Part shown: one piece after another, positions 49,480-60,242 of the stretch
How positions within the stretch are numbered: position 1 is the first letter of the stretch
Layout of the letters: every line of letters starts with the position of its first letter
From: Calycina herbarum
Lineage: Eukaryota; Ascomycota; Leotiomycetes; Helotiales; Pezizellaceae
Length of the DNA: 64,000 nucleotides
NCBI GenBank assembly: GCA_001414485.1
Contig: LLEY01000004.1
Coordinates: 620,001 to 684,000, forward strand
Direction: 5' to 3'
Notes under the pieces: generated by a model
What the model saw: only the letters and a program-made list of their open reading frames with translations
The model's database searches: none
Told to the model about the DNA's origin: nothing
Made by a program: the position numbers and the translations under genes

Positions 49480-49860
49480 AGCTAGGCCTATTCTAATACT
49501 AATCCTCTAAGGTAGGAGATAGTAAAGATAGTTTATAAGTTATAATTACTTTTAAACTTATTAAAGTTAAAGTTAAAGTAGATGTTTATTTAGAGAAGGA
49601 ATAAGTTAAGTTCCTTTCGCTTCCTATAATACGTATCTAGTATCTTAACTTTAATAGATTTAAGTACTTCGACCTTATAGAGCTCGGGTATGTCTGGTAT
49701 ACTAACATTGTCGTCGTTCCTAGTTAACTGTATACTAGCAGGTGTTCTCCTAGTAGTACTTCTAGATATTTCTACGACGTTAGCTCGACTAGTATTCGAG
49801 CTAGCTGCTATAGAGGTTGCTAGAGCTATGGCGACTGAACTTCTAAGCAGGTGCTTAAAG

Positions 49861-50304
49861 TATAATAAAACTTAAATAAACTAAACAAAGGTGACTAAGT
49901 CTTAAAGGTTAGTATATAGGTAAGAAGTATAGATATGCTAGGTTGTTTACTTAGAAGTGAACTTGTTACTTATATTAAAGATATTAAATAAGATAATAAG
50001 ATTAATAACTAAAGTTGAGTACGAAGCTCCTATCTAATAGCAGACGTGCCAGTCTTATATAGAACCTTTATTCCTAAGTGTATTGCTTATATCGCTCGCG
50101 ATCAAGGCGATTAGAGCGATGTAGGCGATCACGTTACATAACCGCACGTGACTTCTAACATTACTACAACAGTGAGATCCTGAAATTCCAAATATCCTTC
50201 GTATTACTGATTTCCTCCTATGTTACCTTCCATTCCCGGATGTTATGCCTTGTCCTGTCAGAACGCCGTCTGGGCTACTTACCACGCAACCGTGGTTCGT
50301 AACA
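49861..50304 (-). repeat. Gypsy 5' LTR (444 bp), unevenly mutated
   Basis: The first half (to about 50090) is as AT-shifted as its partner, while the part from about 50110 to 50304 keeps C and G at most positions where the partner has T and A. It ends in CGTAACA, followed by ATTGC. The start is exact to within two bases. Confidence 0.9.
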
Positions 50305-50950
50305 ATTGCCTATCCTATTACGTTAACTCCCTAAATAACTATAACCCACTTATAATTACTTAGCTAAACTTACTTTCGCTTCCCACACGTTTCTAAGCTT
50401 GTAATAACTAGTTAGGACAAAATAACTCCTATTATAAAGCCACTTTTGTTAAAGTTATAAATATCCTTATCTTAAATACTATATTTCTCTTTCATAGACT
50501 ATATAAGCATAAACTATAGGCTAATAACTCGTAGATCCTTAGTCAAAGCTCGCTAACGATCGTAAGAACGACTCTATCAAGTTTTAAGCTTAGGTATACG
50601 TTTAATAAAGTTGTCCAGCCAGTTCTTACCTATAGGCTTTCCGTCGCACTCTCTTAGCAGATTATTAGCCATATCTCATACCATATCCCTTATAGGCGAA
50701 AACCCTCGCAAATCCAACTCTAATATATATCTAACTATTACCTCCTCCTCTAGCTTCGTAAGCTTTTTCGAATTAGGCTAGCAATCGCGTCGTAAGGGCT
50801 TTCCAGCGCGTCGGTCAGAGAGAGTCTTTCGAGGAACCTAGTAAATCTTTGTAGCGCTTTATTCGGTCAATGACACGTTGTTTTCGAGTCTTTGGGTCGC
50901 CAAAATGATATTAGCTTCTTAAGAAGGCAATTAAACGTTGTAGTGTTGAG
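50305..50950 (-). pseudogene. Fot1/pogo-like transposase, N-terminal part
   Basis: Minus-strand text with stops: ALESPYDAIASLIRK, then the CENP-B-like helix-turn-helix region (GKNWLDNFIKR, RALTKDLRVISL in the mixed frames) and the start of the DDE domain (YNFNKSGF for the usual YNFDETGF). It ends at GVNVIG-AI, where the Gypsy target duplication ATTGC begins (50305-50309). Joins logically to the 36361-35360 part. Confidence 0.75.
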
Positions 50951-50989
50951 CTATTACGATTTAAAGGTAGTAGATGGTACGCGACTAGG

Positions 50990-51035
50990 AAAGTGGGCGA
51001 CCCGCTTGGGTGGGCGACTCGCTTGTGAAACACGT
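50990..51035 (-). repeat. Right terminal inverted repeat of the Fot1/pogo-like element
   Basis: The reverse complement reads as the left end, with C where the left has T at two places and G where it has A at one. This end is therefore less mutated. It is followed by the TA duplication at 51036. Confidence 0.9.
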
Positions 51036-51037
51036 TA

Positions 51038-52418
51038 GAAGAAGAAAGAACTATAAAATACTAATTATAATATGAGATTTCAGGATGGTCGAAAGACACT
51101 GGGGGAGGGGCTTCCTGCGACACCATGACAATAACGCTTCGTCTTTCCCGGGGACCCGAAGGTCTTTCACTTGTGTATGATGGAGCTGGGTCATGTTTTT
51201 TCAGCGCCGGGAGGGGGGGGGGTGTCGTGAGGGAGAATGATGGTTGTTGTTTGGAAGAGGAAGAGGGAGAGGCAAGAATTGCTTCGCTGGTGCTGTGTTG
51301 AGTATGAAGGGAAGGAGCGACCTTGAGAGCATGATCGCCTGCTCTTCCTCAACAAAACCCCGGACTAAGTCGTTCCTTCCCTCATTTGGCGCGCGGCAAA
51401 ACTTGCCTCGTTGCTGTCTCGTGGAAGAAAGGAAGAGAGGGAGGCAGAGAGAAGATATGGAAAGTTGAGGCGCGGGGTGTTTGGGTCGTTCGTTCCTTCT
51501 GCATTGGAAGGAGCGACCCAGACCATAGAGAACCAACGGAACCCCACGACCTTCTCAAATTCGCCATCAGGTAACCTTAACCTTTAGGGCTATTGTCGTG
51601 TGCTTCCCCCAGTGGCGTGGGCCGACGTGGAGACAGAACGCTCTGCTGCTCTGTGTTGCGATTGATCATCGCATTTTAGTACATAGATAGTAATGAAGAA
51701 CATCCATCAAATCACAACCACATTCCAAATACAGAAACTAATTAGTAGTTGATATATCTTCGCAGGTTTTCCGTTGATCTTTACGATTTTCTTTGAGGGC
51801 TTAAGAAGCGTGCGGCGGTAGGCACCAAGCGGTACAGAAATTCGACGCTGAATGGAAAGAGAAGTGAGCAAGCATTGCTCTGCGAACACCCCACTTCTCA
51901 TTATTTAAGTCTACCTTGAACAATGGATGATATTGTCCGAGAGCTTTTGGCTCTCAGGAAATACTTTCAATTATCCTAGATTGGTTCTTATAATCGAGTT
52001 AAAAGTAGGTGTTCGCGGAGTAAAGCCTACTTCCCTTAACCATAGGAAATGAGTAAAGTTTATTCAAGGATCCTCAATCCTTATGGGGGAAATTTGCTGT
52101 TAATTTCTTGTGATTGCCAAATTCCGGAAAAGGTACCAAACACTAACGTAGGAAGTAGTACCTAAACTCCAATCTTGAACTCATCTTGAAATGAAAAAAG
52201 GACCATCGTACCTGCCCTCTTCAATGGCCCCCAAGCCACGACCAAGTCCTGCTGCGACTTGGTCTATCCATCCTTCCACCGGCCTAGACCCAATTTCTAG
52301 TCATTCTTTCCGTATTCCGCTTCCGGGTCATTCAGAATCATCCACCGTATACCCTCCGTTCTATATATCCCCCCTCCCCCGGACTCCACTTGCTGCTTAA
52401 TATCCGTGTTGCCTTATT
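51038..52418. other. Intergenic to the right of the island
   Basis: Composition returns to normal within about 30 bases of the element end. It holds a run of ten G (about 51213-51222) and several short overlapping frames at 51200-51570 on both strands without protein-like content. 51900-52418 is the 3' flank of the Mpo1-like gene. Confidence 0.45.
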
Positions 52419-53134
52419 TCAATTGGCCTTTCCATTCTTGACCTCCACATCTGTGGCCTCCTTGCTTGCCCTAAACTTCTTGACTTCCTTCTCCACAGCG
52501 TCATTGACTCTCTTCTGGAGTTCTGGTCGGTATCCAAACTTGAATAGAAATTCCATGAATACGAAAAATGGAGCGAGCACCAAAGCTTGGAGCAAGTTGT
52601 CCAACAAAGCTGGTGCACGACCCTCATATACTCCGTGTCCAACAAATTGTGCTCCCCATGAAATAATCTCGGTGGCAATACCATAGGTGTTGGCAGTTGT
52701 GGGATATGTCGAGGTGAGATAGTTTGAAAATGCGGTCCATCCGATGATTATTGGCAAAAGGATGGTGCCTGCGACTGGCTCGAGGAGTATATAAAAGCCG
52801 CTGTATAGGATTGCTGCGATGGTGCCCAGATTGAGGGGAAGATTAGGAACCGTTAGCCATGACGGCAGAGGTATTAAGGTGGGACTGTTCGATGCCTGAT
52901 ATGCTAGTTAGCAAGACTCCTAAATATGATCTCTGGCGGAAGAGGGGAAGCATACGAGTAGTAAACTGGCAGCAAGAATCAAAGGGACACATGTCATGTG
53001 AATTGCAATATTGGTCGGGTTATGATGGTATGCGCCGTACTGTCCCGACGTCAGCTTCTCTTGGTTGATGAAGGCGATGATGTGCGGCTAAGCAGACTCA
53101 CGAAGCACAGCTGTTTCTCGAGGTTTAAAGACAT
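52419..53134 (-). CDS. mpo1: Mpo1-like (DUF962) 2-hydroxy fatty acid dioxygenase
   Basis: Three exons (53134-53102, 53039-52956, 52895-52419), with introns of 62 and 60 bp, encode 197 residues starting MSLNLEKQLCF. In yeast Mpo1 is an ER-membrane, iron-dependent dioxygenase that removes one carbon from 2-hydroxy fatty acids in phytosphingosine breakdown. Diagnostic features are YGAYHHNPTNIAIHM at residues 12-26, with the family's histidines; hydrophobic segments at about 27-39, 62-85 and 90-105; GAQFVGHGVYEGRAPALLDN with another conserved His; and FGYRPELQK. The C-terminus is a charged tail, as in other filamentous fungi. Both splice joints restore the family text exactly and no lesion is present. 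It is divergent from rpb7, 944 bp away. Confidence 0.9.
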
Positions 53135-54078
53135 GGCGAAGCTCAGGTGGATAGGCTTGCTTTGCGGTGGAAAGGAGGTTGTGAGGCTTCGTATTAAATT
53201 GTCTCGTGGCGTGCGTGGGATGGAGAAAGGAAGGGAGATGATGGGGCAACGTCGAGGGAATAATTCAACGCGATTGTTCTGAGCGTAGGATCATCACTAG
53301 ACGCGACAGCGACGGGATTCGGTTTGGTGATGGTGGATAGGTAGTGAAGGTGGGGAATTGAAGTTGTTGATGTCGGCTTCTGGTTCAGTATGACCCGCTC
53401 ACATGCCAAGCTTTGAGCAGTTCGCATTCTTTCCGAGGCTCCCGATTTGTTGAGGATGATGTTTACGCAGAACAGGCGTTTTATTCAGCACGATCCCGCC
53501 CTTGGCCTTTCACTCCGCTCTTGGCTTTTTACTCCGCCAGCTCCGCCCTTAGGTGCTTGGCATATGAATCTTCCTTCGCGCCTTTGACTTCAAGTCGGTT
53601 GCCTTCGTCCTTCCATTGTCTTCGTCGCCCTCGTCCCATTCACGCATCGACAGCCTTTGTGCGCTCTCTGTGACGGTCCCCAGAGCAGTGCCAGAGCGTC
53701 CGTCTTTGCGAACATTCTTTTGAAGCTGTGTACTGTACGTCATGTTGCGATCACAGCCCAGCATCACGTTTTGGACTGATGCAGGTAGATTCTCCCAGTA
53801 GTCAAGCGCGACCCAGCAGCATATCCCGTATCTACAGGCTTAGAAGCGCAACGGCGCGATCGAGGAGGTGTTACTTTCGCTCTACATGGGCTGCGAACGG
53901 CGCACTTGGAAATCGCGGCGCGAATAGATTCACCATCGAGTCCTCGCAGACAAAAAGACCAAACACAAACCCTTGCCGAACCAAAATACTTGCCGCGTGA
54001 AATTTGCTGCCATCGCGATCGCGACACCTCGAAACATACCCTACACATCTACAATCGCTCTTGCGACCACTGCCCGTC
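53135..54078. promoter_or_regulatory. Divergent region between mpo1 and rpb7
   Basis: 944 bases with both 5' ends. It contains a C/T-rich patch with repeated CCGCCCTTGGCY/CTCCGCC units (about 53488-53560). Short frames here show no protein-like content. Confidence 0.4.
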
Positions 54079-54755
54079 ATGTTCTTCGTCTTGAGCATGA
54101 CCCATCAGGTCACCCTGCATCCCTCGTACTTTGGCCGAAGCATGCACGAACTGGTGACGCAAAAGCTCTTGAAGGATGTTGAGGGAACCTGCACAGGACG
54201 ATACTTCATCATAACTATAATGGACACGGTCGAAATCTCCGAGGGCCGTGTGCTACCAGGAAGTGGTTTGGCCGAGTTCAACGTGCGCTATCGAGCTGTG
54301 GTCTGGAGACCTTTCAAGGGCGAGACGGTGAGATATGCGGCGCGAAACTCGTGGTGGACTCGTACTCACGGATTGCAGGTTGACGCTATTGTGACTTCGG
54401 TCAACCAAGTCGGCTTTTTCGCAGATGCTGGACCCCTCCCTCTATTCGTGTCCTCGCATGTAGGTAAATCAAATGCTGGCTTGGGATGAGAGGCTAATTT
54501 TGGCGGCAGTTGATCCCTCCTGATATCAAATTTGACCCTAATGCCACACCCCCTCAGTTCACCAACAACGAAGACTCGGTCATCGAGATCGGAACCCACG
54601 TTCGCGTAAAGTTGATTGGTACAAGAGCAGAGGTGGGAAGCATGTACGCTATTGCGAGTATCAAGGAGGATTACCTTGGGTATGTTTCGTGCAGCGGGGG
54701 CTAATGTCAAGTTTGCTTGCTAATTGAGAATAGATGTTTGCAAGGTGGCTCTTGA
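54079..54755 (+). CDS. rpb7: RNA polymerase II subunit Rpb7
   Basis: Four exons (54079-54327, 54379-54459, 54510-54679, 54734-54755) with introns of 51, 50 and 54 bp give 173 residues, close to yeast Rpb7 (171). Rpb7 pairs with Rpb4 in the stalk of RNA polymerase II. Diagnostic stretches are THQVTLHPSYFG, VEGTCTGRYFIITIMD, ISEGRVLPGSGLAEF, YRAVVWRPFKGE, VTSVNQVGFFADAGPL, FVSSHLIPPDIKFDPNATPP, and the ending SIKEDYLGCL followed by QGGS. The ribonucleoprotein-fold tip and the OB domain are both complete. The ATG is fixed by homology (MFF...). Intron 1 is a multiple of three without a stop, so its retention would add 17 residues. Confidence 0.95.
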
Positions 54756-55278
54756 TAAGCTTTAGCTATGGTGCTGGCGAAAACGAAACGAACGAGAAAA
54801 GCGTAAGAATTTCAGAATGTACATTGTGGACGTCAGTTGAAGGTCCTTCCGAGTCATGTCCAGACTGCGAACCCAAAAAGGAGCAATCCGCGTTTAATCT
54901 GAGGAAGCATGAGCCTTCATGATCAGATTTGATGGAGAAGAGCAAGTTCTTGAGATACCAAATTGAAGATTAGAAGAATCTCGGAAATGAAATTTTCAGC
55001 GTTTCTTGAAACCCATATGTCCCATGTTACCAAAGTTGTACTTTGTACGCTTAAATCTTTGTTTTGTATTGTACTTTGGTTCCTTGTCTTAGTTGCTTCA
55101 GAAGCTAGCTAGTAGGCCGCCCAAGAAATTTGTTTTTCTCCGCCAAAGGCCCAAAGCGGCATGCTTCTAGCGTATCAATATTGTATCAATATTGCAAAGC
55201 TGAGGATGAGCATATCATGAGCGATACTAGATTTATAAAGATGGCTGCCGTATTCGGGGTTTCTGGTGACTTTCAACA
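54756..55278. other. Intergenic, nothing seen
   Basis: 3' flank of rpb7 and promoter side of the membrane protein gene. A duplicated GTATCAATATT pair lies at about 55173-55193. Confidence 0.45.
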
Positions 55279-56565
55279 ATGTTTATCTCACGACTGCACG
55301 CTGCTTGTTTCATCACGTTTATTTTGATTTTGCTTTTCCCCACGCTCACAAATTCTACCCAAGACAATACAGAGGGACCAGAGAGAGTTACTTGCACATA
55401 TCCTGTTAGCGGGCAGTACGACCTATTGCCACGAATCCTATACTATGTATCATTCGTCGTCGCGATTGTGGCTCGTCGCCATGAATGGCTTGCTGGGGCT
55501 GCGTTGGGATCCGTCATGATCTTCAGCTCAACGGCTATCCTACATCTGATGATTATTCACAAGACCCAAAATGCATCTCCAAAGGTTCTCGACTTGGATT
55601 TTTATCCAATTTCAATCATTATCAACACCGCTTTGATGTTTTGCGTGCCATTTATCTCCTTTTCCCAGACAATAGCTTACTCGGAAACGAGAGCTCGCCC
55701 GATTATCGCAATCTGGATTGCCTGAATTGGGATTGGCGAAATTCTTGCTCTCATTTATCTCAACGGCACTTTTTCAGCGCCCGGCAAAGGCCAACTTGAG
55801 GTTGTGTGTTTAGCACCCACGACACCCAATAAAACGGACATGACGCTCCTCATATCACTTGACCAACTATCATTCTTGGGGTTGAATTTCAACTGTACCT
55901 ATGAGTGCTTTTCCTCCCAGTCGCCAATTCGAAGCCCGGAAGAAATTATTGCTATCACAAGAGGAGTGCTACCCCACAGAACCATTTTATCGGAATTCCT
56001 CAGATTCTTTGGTGCTGTTTCAATATGGTGTTCGGTTTTGGGCTCCAGTTACGGGGAAGAGATTATGCGCCAATTGGACAGGAGGGCCTGTGGACTGAAA
56101 TATTTGTCGCCACAATACTTCCTACCCTTGGGAGGTGCCATTTTAATAGTGATATGCGAAAGAAATATTCTACGTGGTTTACCACAGGGAGAGAAAATGC
56201 ATGCCGTTGGTCAATGGGCTCCGATTGTCGGAGCAATATTCATTCTACTTGCAGTTTTATTCGACCAGTACCTTTCCGATTCATGGTGGGCATTCGTGGT
56301 CAGAAGTTGTCGAAAAGCAAAGAGGATATGTGTCCGAAATTTGGGTCGATTGCGAGGAGTGATAAGCCGATCAAGGGGGAAGAATCAGGGGACAGGACTT
56401 CTTCGAGAAGAAAGCTCTGTTGAGTTGGTTTCGAGCCCTCGGGAAGACATTGATGGTGAGTCGATAGGAAATGAAGTAATAAACAATAACGTTAGTTGGG
56501 TGGAACCCCTGAGACAGGTAGATGGGGACTTGGAAACGGGAAATAGACGTCGGGAAAGCATCTAG
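55279..56565 (+). pseudogene. Multi-pass membrane protein with one in-frame stop
   Basis: One frame of 428 codons runs from 55279 to 56565, interrupted only by TGA at 55723-55725. It has a signal peptide (about residues 1-26, ending LTNS), then hydrophobic segments near 55-70, 73-95, 112-135, 143-160, 190-203, 235-255, 280-296 and 308-326, and a polar C-terminal tail with Arg clusters. Text runs smoothly across the stop (IIAIWIA, stop, IGIGEILALIYLNG). TGA fits TGG to TGA or CGA to TGA, both single transitions. No intron can remove it. The family is an uncharacterised fungal membrane type; I cannot name it. It could still make a 148-residue fragment. Confidence 0.65.
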
Positions 56566-59500
56566 AGGAGATATTTTGCCTCATTAATCCTTGAAAGGAA
56601 TAAGAATCCCAATTTAAAACATGCTAGTTGCCTCATGGACAGACGGTAACGAAGAGTTCACTATATGGTTGACCGATGCGGGGTAGAGAAAGCAAGTCCA
56701 AGTAGTGGCAACCACTGCTTTCAATCTTGAAAGGGAATCGAAACTGTATCTCAACTTTTGAAGGGCGATATGAAATTGATGCTCCAGTTCCTCCCCGCAG
56801 CCCACAAAACATCAATACACCAACCCTACATCACAATGTTAAGCGCTCAGGATAGAATCGTGATGATTTGACTCCCGTGTCTCCGGTCCCATGTCTCTCA
56901 ACCACTAACAATTTGGTTCCTCTTTCTTTAGCTCCCACAGTTGGCCATCCTCCCGCAACCAACCAAGCCGAAACAATGAAAACCTCATCACTCCGGGAAA
57001 GGTTATACCGTACAATGATGGCTGCTCGAAAGACTACATGATCTTGAGGCAAAAATAACAATCAAGCACCTAGTTAAGCAACGCAAGAAGAAGCAGCGGA
57101 ACGTCCGACTCCCCACTCAAGCTAGCACTTCTCAGATGCGCAATCTCAATTCTTGAGGTGGATTAACCTGTTTTTTCCTTGCGTTCTTTCTATATCTTAC
57201 ATTTGCTGTCGAATTACATGTTGTTGTCGTCGAACCTTCTTTCCACTTTATAATTTAATAACCATTGGTGGAAGGTGGTGCATCAAATATAGATTGACTA
57301 CTCTCCAAGACTCGCTGAAAGTTTATTATGTTTGATAGAATGCCATCTTCGTACGACAACCCAAGATTCCTGCAGGAGTGGATTCACTAATGTGCTTTCT
57401 ACTGAAACTTTTCCTCTCTTGAAAGTAAGAAGTTTTATAGGAGAGGTATCCAGTGGTTTAGACCTATTTTGACCAAGTCACAAAAAGCGCTTGTTGGGGA
57501 AGAAAGAAAGAACTTCCTACTTGCATGATGAAATTCTTCTATTATAGAACTCGGAATACTGTTCACGACTTTATGTTTCTTCCACTAGTTGAACCATTCA
57601 AGCATTCAGGTTCTGAGAATGCACACCTCTTTTTCGAAATTCTCGAAAGCGTATTAAATCTGCTTACACATATTTCTCCTTAAAAGGGAATGAAAGAATG
57701 AACCCGCAGGTATCCTATAAACCAAAAATATACATCGGTTCTGCTACATGTTTGCTGGTGGGTAATTTGAGCTGCACGAATTTCAAAGGTTAGAGGAAAA
57801 TGAATCTCATAGTACCGACAGACGAAAAAAACAGTAAAACTGAGTGTGGTGACTGCATTTCTTCTCGTCTAATTAGTATCTCATCGTCTTTGCCGTCGAT
57901 TTGCTTTCTACTTGCGATTTCTGATATTCCTCACTTCAAGAGCGTTTGGAAAGTCTACCCCGGCGTATCGCTATTAAGCGAAACCTCATATTTCTTGGCC
58001 GCTTCTGCAAGGACCTCCTCTGGCACCAGCTTCTCAATCATGAGCTTGGCTATGATATTTTTGTCGACTGGGTGTGAGGTGAGAGTTTAGTAGGAGTTCA
58101 AATTTCTAGTAACTTGTCATTTCAAGGCCAATGACAGGTGGCTTGGAGTGGAGGTAATTAGAGTTCATCATGCGACTCCAACAATCATTCTCCTCCGGGT
58201 AATCATGGTCTCATGTCGCTGTTAGTCTAAGAATACTGCATGGCAGCAGCTAAAGTAAGAAGCCGTGGAAGCGGGTAAGACTTCTACTACATAATAATTG
58301 CAAACACATGTAGAAGTTATAAATCTAACTTTTGGGGAAGCTACCAGTGCTCTCAGAGTAGTACTTAACCAATGACAAGTAATTTCCGTTTTTTGTGGAG
58401 ATATTCAAGTCATTCTCTCTTTTCTCCAGCGCTTTCTATTTCCTTTTACGCGTGGTTAGAAATATATCCCAACACTTTACAGTATCCAACTGTGTCAAGG
58501 TTCTTGCCAAATTTTCTCTTTAAGAAGCGAAAGTTTAATCACAAGTATTGTGTACACCAAGAATCTAAAGGGGGTACGGGACAGGAGTGCGAGACAGACA
58601 TGGTTACATCGAAGAGGAGAAAATCAAGTGTGACGATTGTCTACAACAGTTATTTTGTTTACAGAGTCTTATTTCAACATTTTTGCTACCGATTTCTTTC
58701 CTCCTGTCGAGTCCTGGAATCTCATTCCTTTTTCTTAGGTTTTGCAGAAATGAAGCTTAACTTTACTCTGAAAGACCCGTGGGAACTTGGTTTTTAACAG
58801 TTTGTCATAGATTGTAGAAACGGGCTCTAGCTCGTTCGCGGGATTCTAGAACGTGTCTTTCGAAAACGGTATTCTTTTGGTAGGATGGATTGTGGGTTAG
58901 AGCTCTTCTCTTATAGCCCGGAGATCGAGCGTAGGGGGGTTTTAAGAATTTTTGCAAATATAAATTATTTCATTCCCAGCTTTGGCTTGTATGATGATAT
59001 TTTTCAATATTATATTTCCCTTTCTTGTTTGTTGGCGACGTAGACTTCTCTTTCACTCTCTATTAATTTATTTAACCCCTAGGAGGTTGGGATTTAATAA
59101 GTCGTTTCATATACCTGTGATTCTTTCAATTTTTTTCTACGTTACGGAGGACATATCAAAAGTATGGAGTCTAACGGGGCACTATAATGCCCTGTAATAG
59201 TACCCTGAAAGACCACGGAAACCCCGTTGGATTTTATGCCCTTGAAAAATAGTCTTAAATTTAAAATAAAACCACAACCGAGCATTCAAAATAGGTGGAA
59301 TCTTCTTCTATCATTAGTTAGCTATTCAAAATCCGTCTCAAACTTTTTAGGTATTTTTCTGAGCTCTTTTAGACACGCTATTGTGGTGATGGTAGGGTTC
59401 GCGTAGGTAGAAATTCAAAGGTTTTTCTCCATCCCCGTAGAGGACCGATCTAGTGAGAGCGCTGTATTTTAGTAGATCTCCCTGTAAATTAGAGCTCAGA

Positions 59501-59880
59501 TGCTCTCCTGATAGGCTCTATAGCTTCAGGGTATCGACGCCTTTCGCAGGGAGGTTTGCGAATCTGAAGCTTTCAGGGCATTTCAGGGCCCTTTATAATG
59601 CATTACAGCGTAGTGCCTCGTAGCCTCCATATCATCCGTATCGTTTTCTCTTTCATCTCCAGGGGAGTTTTTTTTACATCAAGTAAATTGTCTACTCGAG
59701 AGAATTTTCATTGAATATGGCACCTGGGTTGATGGTTCCAAAAGACTGGGAACAATGTAAACTCAATATTCTCGCAGATGATTTCGTTATTCCAAGTCTC
59801 CGTTAATCGGCCTCATTATTCCAGGAGGTTGGGAACGATATTCCCACCCTCCTTTTGTCTAACTCTTTGGGAGTAAGCTG
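56566..59880. other. Gene-poor stretch
   Basis: No complete gene is supported. The only protein-like text is on the minus strand at 57955-58067: DKNIIAKLMIEKLVPEEVL then AEAAKKYEVSL, ending at a TAG and preceded by a possible acceptor (CACCCAG). It could be a last exon or a fragment; I find no partner exon. The rest is T-rich, non-coding-looking DNA without repeats that I can define. Confidence 0.35.
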
Positions 59881-60242
59881 TGTAGGAGGAACAGGGTAAC
59901 GTAATAGATTAGGTTACCGTGTATAGATAAGCACAGGGTAGGTCAAGTGATCGTTAAATCACGTTTCTATAGAATCGGTAGATAAGTATAAGTAAAAGAC
60001 TTAAAATTGACTTGATTTCTAACTATAAGGATAGTAGAGAGCTATATATACTTCTAGGATAAGTACTAGAAGCTTCTATAGCTTACAAATATAATAGTTA
60101 CTAGAAGATTCTAAGGATCACGTGTTTACGTAACCGAGAACGTAACCGAATCTTCTAGACAACACTAGAAAGAACTAGTATAGACTAAGGTTTAAACCTA
60201 AAGCCTATTAGTAAGTAAGGTAATTATTACCTAATACTAACA
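59881..60242. mobile_element. Solo LTR (362 bp)
   Basis: Starts TGTAGGAGGAACAGGGTAAC and ends CTAATACTAACA, flanked by identical AGCTG (59876-59880, 60243-60247). The body is AT-shifted (TA-rich), so it has been through RIP. No internal domain remains, which points to recombination between two LTRs. Its end resembles that of the Copia LTRs (ATACTAACA), but the bodies do not align by eye, so it belongs to another family or is too mutated to tell. Confidence 0.75.

Larger units (their letters stand above)
36362..50304 (-). mobile_element. Ty3/Gypsy LTR retrotransposon inside the transposase, itself interrupted
   Basis: Direct long terminal repeats at both ends (36362-36823 and about 49861-50304) run from TGTAACG to CGTAACA-like termini and are flanked by the 5-bp duplication ATTGC (36357-36361, 50305-50309). 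Removing the Copia and small LTR insertions leaves about 7.3 kb. The orientation is minus. Gag starts near 49850 (PDIPELYKVEVLKS) and has a CCHC knuckle remnant with Cys-to-Tyr changes near 48610-48660. Reverse transcriptase lies near 39960-39450, its catalytic YLDD now YLDN (about 39727-39748). Integrase is at about 38900-37600 (LGIKRKLSIAFHS, VVETYLRYYINY). The order RT before integrase defines Ty3/Gypsy. A purine-rich tract abuts the 3' LTR (36824-36840, minus). Heavily RIP-mutated. Confidence 0.9.
35237..51035 (-). mobile_element. Fot1/pogo-type DNA transposon, split by nested insertions
   Basis: The ends are inverted repeats of about 46 bp beginning ACGTGTTTCACAAGCGAGTC, flanked by TA at 35235-35236 and 51036-51037, the target duplication of Tc1/mariner-pogo elements. 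Without the Gypsy insertion and its duplication the element is about 1.85 kb, the usual length for Fot1-like elements. The transposase lies on the minus strand in two parts, 50950-50305 and 36361-35360. It is full of stops that fit C-to-T changes (for example Gln and Trp codons to TAA, TAG or TGA). The element is dead. Confidence 0.9.

Noticed and set aside
49280..49510. Open frame of 76 codons in the island
   Set aside because: It runs across the right end of the 306-bp LTR-like insert into old gag sequence, so it is a chance frame.
35237..51035. A giant single transposon or Starship-like element of 15.8 kb
   Set aside because: The length is fully explained by nested insertions with their own target duplications. 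There is no tyrosine recombinase or cargo.
53413..54048. Several overlapping frames between mpo1 and rpb7
   Set aside because: They are in a GC-richer divergent promoter, lie on both strands, and have no protein-like features.
58372..58797. Open frame of 141 codons
   Set aside because: Composition is that of T-rich non-coding DNA, with no domain and no homology pattern recognised.
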